Position numbers and translations under genes: made by a program. The notes below the pieces were generated by a model that made no database searches, was not told where the DNA came from, and saw only the letters and a list, made by a program, of their open reading frames with translations. From JAJDGF01 sp031549325 (GTDB lineage: Bacteria > Bacillota > Clostridia > Christensenellales > Aristaeellaceae): a stretch of DNA of 33,346 bases. The stretch lies in NCBI GenBank assembly GCA_031549325.1, contig JAVBQA010000015.1, positions 1 to 33,346 on the forward strand, written 5' to 3'. Positions 27,040-33,346 of the stretch are shown in pieces (positions within the stretch are counted from its first letter, which is position 1; every line of letters starts with the position of its first letter).

Positions 27040-28407
27040 TTACTTTTTCTTTGTGAACAATTGCACCCAGTGCAGCTTGCCGTCCAGCTCATACAGGCCG
27101 ATGCCCGACTCGCGGTAGTTCCTGTTCAGAATGTTCTTCTTGTGGCTGGGGCTCCCCATCCAGGCGTCGACCAGCGCCTCGGGGTCCCTGAACCCGCGCG
27201 CGATGTTCTCGCCGCCGTAGCTGACCGCGTAGGGCAGCACGGTGAAGCAGGAGGCGCCGTTGGGCCGCGTGTGTGCGAAGGACTTGCTGATCTCAACCGC
27301 GCGGATGTTGGCCGCGCGCTCCAGCGGCGCATAGTTCTTCAGGCGTACCGCGCCGGTCCTGTCGCGCTCCTGGTTGACGAACTCCAGCACCTGCTCCACC
27401 AGCGGCGCACTGCTCAGGTCGGCGGCCACCTTCACGGTGCAGGTGGCGGTTTTGCCACCGAGCTTGTAGCTGATCTTGGCGGCGCCGCCGCTGAGCGCTG
27501 CGATGTTGCCGTCGTTGTCCACGCTGGCCACCCTGGGGTTGCTGGAGGTCCAGGTGGCGTTGTCATAGTTGACCTCGGCGTTAAACGGCTCGATGGACGC
27601 CAGCTCCAGTTTATACGCATCGCCCTGGGCGATGGCCAGGCTCTTCTCGTTCAGTGTGATCTTTTTCAGCGGCCCGGTGACGGTCACTTCGCACGAAGCC
27701 TCGACTCCTCCATACACGGCGGTGACGGTGGCGTTTCCATAGTTCAGCGCCTTGACCTTACCCGCCTGAGACACGCTTACCACGCTTGGATCGCTGCTCT
27801 TGTACTGGATGTACTTGCCGTTCATCTTGGGGCTGATGCTGGGCTTGAGGCTGAACGTCTTGCCCTTGTCGAGTTTTTTCACGCTCGGGCTGAGGCGGAT
27901 GTCCAGGTTTTTTGACACGCGGAGCGCTGCCTTGATCAGCAGATCCTGCTGCTTGGCGCTCAGACGACCTAGGTCATAGTAGCCGATGTAACCCTGATCA
28001 TCGATGACAAAAATTGCGGAACCGCCGGGGCCTGCATGCCCCACGGCGCTCAGGTTGCGCTGCAGGCTGCCGTCGTCGCCGGCCTGCAAATCCAGCTTAT
28101 CCCATCCCTTGGCCCTGGCCTGCGCGTTGAATGCGGCGTCTCCGGGCTGCAGATCCGTCAAGCAGACGGTGATTTCGGCGCCGGCGGCGCGCAGGTTTTT
28201 TTGGTGGGCGGCGAGAAAGCTCATCAGCTGCTGGGTGCCCGGGTTGCGGGAGGTGCCGTAGACCAGGATCAGTCCGCTGTCGGTGTGCTTGGAAGCGTCT
28301 CCCATCGCGGCCCGAACCCGCGGCCCCTCTTGGGCAAACGCCTGCGAGGCGAGGAAAAGCGAGGCCGCGAGCGCGATCAGCGCCAGCAGATGCAGGCTTT
28401 TGCGCAT
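27040..28407 (-). CDS. Secreted protein: degenerate thioredoxin-like, two Ig-like (Big_2) and CAP domains
   Basis: This 455-aa protein has a signal peptide (cleavage near AFA at 23-25). Residues about 40-165 look like a thioredoxin/redoxin fold (LILVYGTSRN..., AIFVIDDQGYIGYY), but the CxxC position reads GTSRNPGT, with no cysteine pair. Two bacterial Ig-like group 2 domains follow (about 169-245 and 246-330), each with the SSDPSVVSV- or SSNPRVASV-type signature. A CAP/SCP domain ends the protein (about 336-455), with candidate cavity residues Glu372, His379, Glu400 and His422 in FAHTRPNG, GENIARG and GSPSHKKNILN. The domain mix suggests a cell-wall-associated exported protein of unknown activity. 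The start has GGGAGG and a strong promoter. Confidence 0.88.
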   Translation of the reverse strand: MRKSLHLLALIALAASLFLASQAFAQEGPRVRAAMGDASKHTDSGLILVYGTSRNPGTQQLMSFLAAHQKNLRAAGAEITVCLTDLQPGDAAFNAQARAKGWDKLDLQAGDDGSLQRNLSAVGHAGPGGSAIFVIDDQGYIGYYDLGRLSAKQQDLLIKAALRVSKNLDIRLSPSVKKLDKGKTFSLKPSISPKMNGKYIQYKSSDPSVVSVSQAGKVKALNYGNATVTAVYGGVEASCEVTVTGPLKKITLNEKSLAIAQGDAYKLELASIEPFNAEVNYDNATWTSSNPRVASVDNDGNIAALSGGAAKISYKLGGKTATCTVKVAADLSSAPLVEQVLEFVNQERDRTGAVRLKNYAPLERAANIRAVEISKSFAHTRPNGASCFTVLPYAVSYGGENIARGFRDPEALVDAWMGSPSHKKNILNRNYRESGIGLYELDGKLHWVQLFTKKK

Positions 28408-28453
28408 GGTTTTGGCCTCCCTTTTTGTTTGAATCTATGGTAATATATAGGTA

Positions 28454-28482
28454 ATGATAGCATTGAAACCATCCCTTGTCAA
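28454..28482 (-). promoter_or_regulatory. Promoter of the CAP-domain gene
   Basis: Minus strand: TTGACA (28482-28477), 17 bp, TATCAT (28459-28454), about 45 nt before the ATG. Confidence 0.8.
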
Positions 28483-28527
28483 CGAGAATTACATTGTCCC
28501 CAATAACCGCATAGGAAGTGAGTAACC

Positions 28528-28995
28528 ATGGCTCGGAAGACATTTAACCAGAAGCTGAACACGCCTGGCGACTTGCCCAAGCTGGAGCCGATGACCGATC
28601 CGCGCCAAATCAGGCGCTACGGCCCGGGCGTGATGCTGGTCGCGCCGCCCATAACGTATGACGAACAGATGCGGCGCGTGCCCGAGGGCAAACTGACCAC
28701 CTCCGACCGCATCCGCGCCCACCTGGCCAGGGAGGCGGGCGCAGATGTAACCTGTCCACTGACGGCGGGCCTCTTCATCAACATCGCCGCCAACGCCAGT
28801 GAGGAGCGCATGGGGGCCAATCCGACGCCTTACTGGCGCACGCTGAAGGCGGACGGCGAGTTGAACCCCAAATACCCCGGAGGGCTGGAAGCGCAGAGGC
28901 TGCGCCTTCAGACCGAAGGGCATCGGACGGTTCAACGGGGCAAGCGCATGTTCATTGAGAACTACGAAGCCAGCCTGTTCGATCTGGAGCATTGA
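28528..28995 (+). CDS. Small MGMT-like (alkyltransferase-like) protein
   Basis: This 155-aa protein resembles small proteins annotated as MGMT family in Clostridia. The block VPEGKLTTSDRIRAHLA recalls the winged-helix DNA-binding start of O6-alkylguanine transferases (VPxGKVTTY...). ADVTCPLTAGLFINIAANAS and YWRTLKADGELNPKYPGG are conserved in that small group. The PCHR alkyl-acceptor motif is absent; the only cysteine is in TCPLTAG. It may bind DNA or alkylated bases without repairing them, as alkyltransferase-like proteins do, but this is inference. The start is supported by AGGAAGTGAG. It is divergent from the CAP gene. Confidence 0.65.
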   Translation: MARKTFNQKLNTPGDLPKLEPMTDPRQIRRYGPGVMLVAPPITYDEQMRRVPEGKLTTSDRIRAHLAREAGADVTCPLTAGLFINIAANASEERMGANPTPYWRTLKADGELNPKYPGGLEAQRLRLQTEGHRTVQRGKRMFIENYEASLFDLEH

Positions 28996-29020
28996 CGCGC
29001 GCGCCAAAAGCCTGTAGAAT
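28992..29020 (+). promoter_or_regulatory. Promoter of the HerA-like ATPase gene
   Basis: TTGACG (28992-28997), 17 bp, TAGAAT (29015-29020). The -35 contains the TGA stop of the preceding gene, so the two genes can be expressed separately despite close packing. Confidence 0.7.
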
Positions 29021-29066
29021 GTATGCAGCTTTCAAATTTCTGTATATTATAAGGGAGAGAGTCCGA

Positions 29067-30611
29067 ATGGTTCAAGACGGCAAGATCCTCGTCGGCAAGG
29101 GGGACAACCCCTGCTATCTGTTGCCGGGCATGGCCAACCGCCACGGGCTGATCGCGGGCGCCACCGGCACCGGCAAGACCACCACGCTGAAGGTGCTTGC
29201 GGAAGGGTTTTCCAGCATTGGCACGGCTGTGTTTTTGGCGGACATCAAGGGCGACCTGACCAGCCTGTGCCAGAGCGGCGCGGCGAATGACAAGATCAAT
29301 GACCGCCTGCAGAAGATGGGCATTGCCGATTTTGCCTACGCCAGCTTCCCCGTGGACTGCTGGGATGTGTTTGGCCAGAACGGACACCCGGTGCGCGCCA
29401 CCATCTCCGAGATGGGGCCGCTGCTGCTGTCGCGGCTGCTCGGCCTGAACGACACGCAGGAGGGCGTGCTGTCCATGATCTTCCAGATCGCGGACGCGCA
29501 GAACCTGCTGCTGCTCGACATGAAGGACTTCACGTCGATCCTGCAGTACGTGGGGGACAACGCCGCGCAGTTCACTACGCAGTACGGCCTGGTGACCAAG
29601 CAGAGCGTGGGCGCGATTCAGCGCCAGATGTCGATCCTGACCGGCCAAGGCGCGCAGCAGTTCTTCGCGGAGCCCGCCATCGACATCTTCGACATGATCA
29701 AGACGGGCGCGGACGGGCGAGGGCTGATCAATGTGCTGGACGCCACCAAGCTGTACCAATCGCCCCAGCTGTACGCCACGATGCTGCTGTTCATCCTGTC
29801 CGAGCTGTTTGAGAAGCTGCCGGAGGTGGGCGATCCGGATCACCCGAAGATCGTGTTCTTCTTTGACGAGGCGCACCTGCTGTTCAAGGACGCGCCCAAG
29901 GCTTTGTCCGACAAAATTGAGCAGGTGGTGCGGCTGGTGCGGTCCAAAGGCGTGGGCGTGTATTTCATCACGCAGACGCCGATGGACGTGCCCGGCCCGG
30001 TGCTGGCCCAGCTGAGCAACCGCATCCAGCACGCGCTGCGCGCGTTCACCCCGGCCGACCAGAAGACCATCAGGGCCACGTCGGACACTTTCCGCCAGAA
30101 CCCGGCTTTTCGGGTGGAGGATGTGATCACCCAATTGGCCGTGGGCGAGGCACTGATCTCGTTTCTGGACGCGTCGGGCGTGCCCTCGGTGGTGGAGCGC
30201 GCGCTGATCCTACCGCCGCAGAGCTTCATGGGCACGGTGGACGCCGCCGCGCGCAACCAGTGCATCAGCGGCTCGCCCGTGGCGGGCAAGTATGAGCAGA
30301 TGGTGGACCTCGAGTCGGCGTACGAGTTGCTGCAAAAGAAGTTCGCGGACGACCAGGCCCAAGCCGAGGCCGCCAAGGCCCAGGCCGAGGCGGACAAGCT
30401 GGCCGCCGCGCAGGCGAAAGAACAGGCAAAGGCGGACGCCGCTGCCCGGAAGCAGGCCGAAAAGGACCGCCAGCACATGGAGCGCGCCGCGCTGAACATG
30501 GCGGGCTCGGCGCTGTCGGCGGTGGGCCGCGAAGTGGTTAGAAACATCGACAATCCGCTGGTGCGCGGCATTTTGGGCTCGCTGGTGGGCGGCACGAGGA
30601 GAAGGTATTGA
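29067..30611 (+). CDS. HerA-like helicase/ATPase, DUF853 (YjgR) family
   Basis: This 514-aa P-loop ATPase of the HerA/FtsK-like DUF853 family has the Walker A GATGTGKTTT at residues 31-40 and the Walker B KIVFFFDEAHLLF near 262-274. The ITQTPMDVP segment and a conserved arginine-rich RIQHALRAFTP follow. The C-terminal region (about 421-475) is rich in Ala, Lys, Gln and Glu and should form a coiled coil. The cellular role of the family is not settled; a DNA-translocating or nucleic-acid-remodelling motor is suggested by homology. Start MVQDGKILVGKG follows AAGGGAGAG. The sugar kinase gene starts 2 nt after its stop. Confidence 0.9.
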   Translation: MVQDGKILVGKGDNPCYLLPGMANRHGLIAGATGTGKTTTLKVLAEGFSSIGTAVFLADIKGDLTSLCQSGAANDKINDRLQKMGIADFAYASFPVDCWDVFGQNGHPVRATISEMGPLLLSRLLGLNDTQEGVLSMIFQIADAQNLLLLDMKDFTSILQYVGDNAAQFTTQYGLVTKQSVGAIQRQMSILTGQGAQQFFAEPAIDIFDMIKTGADGRGLINVLDATKLYQSPQLYATMLLFILSELFEKLPEVGDPDHPKIVFFFDEAHLLFKDAPKALSDKIEQVVRLVRSKGVGVYFITQTPMDVPGPVLAQLSNRIQHALRAFTPADQKTIRATSDTFRQNPAFRVEDVITQLAVGEALISFLDASGVPSVVERALILPPQSFMGTVDAAARNQCISGSPVAGKYEQMVDLESAYELLQKKFADDQAQAEAAKAQAEADKLAAAQAKEQAKADAAARKQAEKDRQHMERAALNMAGSALSAVGREVVRNIDNPLVRGILGSLVGGTRRRY

Positions 30612-30613
30612 GC

Positions 30614-31534
30614 ATGAGCAAGATTTGTGTCATTGGCAGCATGAGCGCGGATTTGACCGTGCGCATCCCGCGCTTTCACGCGCCGGGGGAAACCATCACC
30701 GGCGAGGATTTCCACACCTACACCGGCGGCAAGGGCGGCAACCAGGCCGTGGCCGCGGGCAAGCTGACGGACGGCGTGGTGATGGTGGGGAAGCTTGGCG
30801 GCGACAGCAGCGAGGCGCTGTACCGCAGGGTGCTCGCCGAGAACCACATCGACGACAGTTGCGTCGAGGTGGCCGAGGACGTATCCAGCGGCGTGGCGCT
30901 GATTGAGGTGACGGATGGCGGCGAGAACCGGATCGTGGTGGTACCCGGCGCCAACGCGCTGGTGGATCGCGCGCTGATCGACCGGGCAATGCCCAGGATG
31001 CTCGAGTGCGAGCTGTTTCTGTTCCAGTTTGAGATCCCCATGGACACGGTGCTGTACGCTGCCCGGAAGCTGCACGAGGCGGGCAAGCGCGTGATCCTGG
31101 ATCCCGCCCCCGCAAAGGAGTTGCCGGAAGGCCTGCTGCCATGCGTGGACTGCGTCACGCCCAATGAGACCGAGCTTTCCATCCTGTCTGCGCTGCCGAC
31201 CGGCACCGAGGATGAGATCAAGCGGGCGGCGCGCTCGCTGGTCGCGCGGGGCGCGAAAGCCGTCGTCGCCAAGATGGGCGCGCGGGGCGCGATGTACGTG
31301 GACAAAGACCAGGACTTCATCGTGTCCGGGTTCAAGGTTTCCGTGGTGGACACCACCGCGGCCGGCGACAGCTTCAACGCCGGCCTGGCCGTGGCGCTGA
31401 GCCGGGGTTTCAAGATGCCCGAGGCCATGCGCTTCGCGAATGCCGTGGCGGCCATCTCCACCACCGGCGCGGGTGCCCAGGGCGCCATGCCCACGCTGGC
31501 GCGGGTGGAGGCATTCCTGAAAGAGCATCGCTAG
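30614..31534 (+). CDS. Ribokinase-like PfkB sugar kinase
   Basis: This 306-aa PfkB-family kinase has the sugar-binding GGKGGNQAVAAG (near residues 38-49) and the C-terminal catalytic DTTAAGDSFNAGLA (near 244-257), including the catalytic Asp. ENRIVVVPGAN and TPNETELSIL are also typical of ribokinases. Ribose or a related sugar or nucleoside is the likely substrate, but specificity within the family cannot be fixed from sequence alone. The ATG at 30614 has GAGGAGAAGG upstream. It forms a two-gene unit with the HerA-like ATPase, ended by a strong terminator. Confidence 0.9.
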   Translation: MSKICVIGSMSADLTVRIPRFHAPGETITGEDFHTYTGGKGGNQAVAAGKLTDGVVMVGKLGGDSSEALYRRVLAENHIDDSCVEVAEDVSSGVALIEVTDGGENRIVVVPGANALVDRALIDRAMPRMLECELFLFQFEIPMDTVLYAARKLHEAGKRVILDPAPAKELPEGLLPCVDCVTPNETELSILSALPTGTEDEIKRAARSLVARGAKAVVAKMGARGAMYVDKDQDFIVSGFKVSVVDTTAAGDSFNAGLAVALSRGFKMPEAMRFANAVAAISTTGAGAQGAMPTLARVEAFLKEHR

Positions 31535-31561
31535 AGCGGCTTGGGTAAATGTGGTTGGTTG

Positions 31562-31591
31562 ACGGGCGGACGCAGCGTCCGCCCGTTTTTT
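31562..31591 (+). terminator. Rho-independent terminator after the sugar kinase
   Basis: ACGGGCGGACG pairs with CGTCCGCCCGT (11 bp, CAG loop) and runs into six T. Confidence 0.93.
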
Positions 31592-31656
31592 CGTGCGCTT
31601 TGGGCGGCAAAAACGATGGTTTCAGACCGCAATTCGTGATCTTCATCCAATTGCGC

Positions 31657-31685
31657 TTTACGCGGTACAGACCGAGTGCTACGAT
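31657..31685 (+). promoter_or_regulatory. Promoter of the NfeD-like/flotillin operon
   Basis: TTTACG (31657-31662), 17 bp, TACGAT (31680-31685), 29 nt before the ATG. Both hexamers are fair rather than strong. Confidence 0.55.
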
Positions 31686-31714
31686 GTAAACAGGATAGGA
31701 TGGGAGGTGGTTCG

Positions 31715-32404
31715 ATGGCAGCATGGCTGGATGCGCTGGACCCGCTGCAGCGGGTGTTTGCGTACATCGGCATCGCGGGCTCGTTTGCGTTGGTCGTGCA
31801 GCTGGCGCTGCTCCTGATCGGCGTGGGGCACATGGGCTCGGACGCGGACAGCGCCGACACGGGCGGCCTTGATCATGACCATGACTTCGATCACGACCAT
31901 GATTTCGACCACGATCATGACTTTGACCATGACCACGATCTGGCGCACGACCACAGCCACGACCACGATTTTGACCATGAGCACGACCACGACTCGCTGA
32001 ACCTGCTGACGCTGCGCGGCGTGATCGCGTTTCTGGCCACGGCGGGCTGGGTGGGGTTGGGGCTGCTGAGGCTGGGCCTGCTGCCGTTTCTGGCGACGCT
32101 GCTGGCCTGCGGCGTGGGCGTGACCGCCATGGCGCTGATGGCGCTCGCCATGCGCGCCATGATGCGGCTGCAGCAGGACGGCGGTTTCCGCATCGAGAGC
32201 GCGGTGGGGAAGCAGGCCACTGTTTATGTCACCATCCCGCCGGGGCGGCGCGGCCAGGGCAAGGTCAGCGTGCTGGCCGCCGAGCGCTATCTGGAGCTCG
32301 ACGCCGTCACCGATCATGACCAGCCCTTCAAAACAGGGCAACAGGTCTTCATTGTGGATACAGACGGCGACATGGTCGTCGTCGCGCCCATCGAACAACA
32401 ATAG
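31715..32404 (+). CDS. NfeD-like membrane protein with a His/Asp-rich loop
   Basis: This 229-aa protein has a transmembrane helix near residues 14-37, then a 41-residue His/Asp tract (53-93). Two closely spaced helices follow (about 100-125 and 122-150), then a C-terminal beta-rich domain (about 155-229, FRIESAVGKQATVYVTIPPG ... GQQVFIVDTDGDMVVVAPI) that resembles the OB fold of NfeD/YuaF proteins. NfeD proteins pair with flotillins, and a flotillin gene follows at 12 nt, which supports the assignment. The tract has 15 histidines and should bind divalent metal; whether it lies inside or outside the cell is not clear. Start chosen for GGGAGGTGG. Confidence 0.8.
   Translation: MAAWLDALDPLQRVFAYIGIAGSFALVVQLALLLIGVGHMGSDADSADTGGLDHDHDFDHDHDFDHDHDFDHDHDLAHDHSHDHDFDHEHDHDSLNLLTLRGVIAFLATAGWVGLGLLRLGLLPFLATLLACGVGVTAMALMALAMRAMMRLQQDGGFRIESAVGKQATVYVTIPPGRRGQGKVSVLAAERYLELDAVTDHDQPFKTGQQVFIVDTDGDMVVVAPIEQQ
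31871..31993 (+). repeat. In-frame tandem repeat encoding a His/Asp metal-binding tract
   Basis: The DNA is built on an 18-nt unit encoding DHDHDF, about 3.5 copies, followed by a decayed stretch (DLAHDHSHDHDFDHEHDHD). Copies differ at third positions (gac/gat, cat/cac, ttc/ttt), so the repeat is kept at protein level rather than being a recent DNA expansion. Confidence 0.9.
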
Positions 32405-32416
32405 GAGGATATGCGA

Positions 32417-33346
32417 ATGGAGTGGGTTGTCTTTATTGGGGTCGTCGTGCTGCTGGCGTTTACGCTGCTCATGCTGGTGCTGAACCGCTACCGCAAGTGC
32501 CCGTCCGACAAGATTCTCGTCATCTACGGCAACGTGGGCCAGAACAAGGACGGCACCACCCGCTCGGCCCGCTGCATCCACGGCGGCGCGGCGTTCATCG
32601 TGCCGGTGTTCCAGTCCTATCAGTATCTGGATTTGACGCCGATCTCGATTCAGGTGGACCTGAAGAACGCGCTGTCCCGCCAGAACATCCGCATCGACGT
32701 GCCGTCGCGTTTCACCGTCGGCATTTCCACCGAGCAGGGCGTCATGCAGAACGCCGCCGAGCGCCTGCTGGGCCTGAAGCTCACCGAGGTGCAGGAGCTG
32801 GCGAAAGACATCATCTTCGGACAGCTGCGTCTGATCATCGCCACCATGGACATCGAGGAGATCAACACCGACCGCGACAAGTTCCTGGAGGCCGTCAGCG
32901 GCAACGTGGAGTCGGAGCTGAAAAAGATCGGCCTGCGGCTCATCAACGTGAACGTGACTGACATCAATGACGAGTCCGGCTACATTGAGGCGCTGGGCAA
33001 AGAGGCTGCGGCCAAAGCAATCAACGATGCCAAAAAGAGTGTCGCAGAGAAGGACCGCGATGGCGCCATCGGCGAGGCCAACGCACAGCGTGACGAGCGT
33101 ATCCAGGTCGCCAGTGCCAACTCCAGCGCAATCCAGGGTGAAAATGAGGCCCAGGCCCAGGTCGCAAAATCCAATGCCATTCGCCAGGAGCGCGAGGCAG
33201 AAGCGCTGAAGCTGGCCATGGCCGCCGAAAAGATCCAATCAGCGCAGGCACTGCACGAGGCCTACGATGCCGAGCGCCAGGCCGAAGAGGCACGTGCAGC
33301 CAGGGAGCAGGCCACGCTGCAGGCGGATATACTGGTCAAGGCCGAG
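32417..33346 (+). CDS. floT: Flotillin-like protein (3' end beyond the window)
   Basis: The first 310 codons are present and the frame is still open at the window edge. An N-terminal membrane hairpin or helix (WVVFIGVVVLLAFTLLMLVL, residues 3-22) is followed by an SPFH/band-7 domain (about 30-195: KILVIYGNVG, IVPVFQSYQYLDLTPISIQV, NAAERLLGL, ELAKDIIFGQLR). The start of the long Glu/Ala-rich coiled coil follows, from about residue 195. Flotillins organise membrane microdomains and act with NfeD-type partners, which is the gene immediately upstream. The ATG at 32417 is chosen for spacing from AGGAGG (32403-32408); the ATG at 32411 is too close. Confidence 0.93.
   Translation, partial: MEWVVFIGVVVLLAFTLLMLVLNRYRKCPSDKILVIYGNVGQNKDGTTRSARCIHGGAAFIVPVFQSYQYLDLTPISIQVDLKNALSRQNIRIDVPSRFTVGISTEQGVMQNAAERLLGLKLTEVQELAKDIIFGQLRLIIATMDIEEINTDRDKFLEAVSGNVESELKKIGLRLINVNVTDINDESGYIEALGKEAAAKAINDAKKSVAEKDRDGAIGEANAQRDERIQVASANSSAIQGENEAQAQVAKSNAIRQEREAEALKLAMAAEKIQSAQALHEAYDAERQAEEARAAREQATLQADILVKAE

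Noticed and set aside
31871..31993. CRISPR-like short repeat
   Set aside because: The unit is 18 nt, in frame, without spacers, and encodes a continuous His/Asp tract.

Overview
The window reads as part of the chromosome of a GC-rich, probably uncultured member of the Clostridia (Bacillota). This is inferred from family composition rather than from a marker gene: a FeoB-associated Cys-rich mini-protein, a CBS/DRTGG-containing manganese pyrophosphatase, a LURP-one protein, MsmEFG-type sugar importers without their own ATPase, strong AGGAGG-type ribosome sites and classic sigma-A promoters with 17-bp spacers. GC-rich third positions create many long open frames antisense to real genes; these are not annotated. 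There are no rRNA, tRNA, CRISPR, phage or insertion-sequence signatures, and no gap between genes exceeds about 225 bases.

Bases 163-10506 (minus strand) form one arginine operon, argC-argJ-argB-argD-argF-carA-carB::dapF, read from a sigma-A promoter carrying two ARG-box palindromes. It takes glutamate to citrulline and makes the carbamoyl phosphate required. It has three oddities. carB is fused in frame to a complete diaminopimelate epimerase. carA has lost all three residues of the glutaminase triad. argD is broken by a single in-frame TAG ahead of its cofactor lysine. Directly upstream on the same strand lies a shikimate operon, aroA-aroC-aroQ-aroK (10514-13475), with no visible terminator before the arg promoter.

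Bases 13604-18543 (plus strand) hold a YfcE-like phosphodiesterase and a carbohydrate ABC importer (binding protein, two permeases) with a zinc-type dehydrogenase. Then come a LURP-one protein and, convergent to it, a CBS-regulated pyrophosphatase. Bases 21045-23733 are an iron-uptake operon, feoA-feoB-Cys-rich protein, with a promoter overlaid by two DtxR-like palindromes and a strong terminator. A second carbohydrate importer (23796-26873, minus) follows. In both importer operons a strong stem-loop sits about 25 nt after the binding-protein stop codon, and neither operon has an ATPase gene.

The right end holds a secreted protein combining a degenerate thioredoxin-like domain, two Ig-like domains and a CAP domain; a small MGMT-like protein; a HerA-like (DUF853) ATPase; a ribokinase-family sugar kinase; and an NfeD-like/flotillin pair in which the NfeD-like protein carries a 41-residue His/Asp repeat. 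The flotillin is cut by the window end. The observations most worth following are the triad-less CarA joined to a CarB-DapF fusion, the argD nonsense codon, and the His/Asp repeat.
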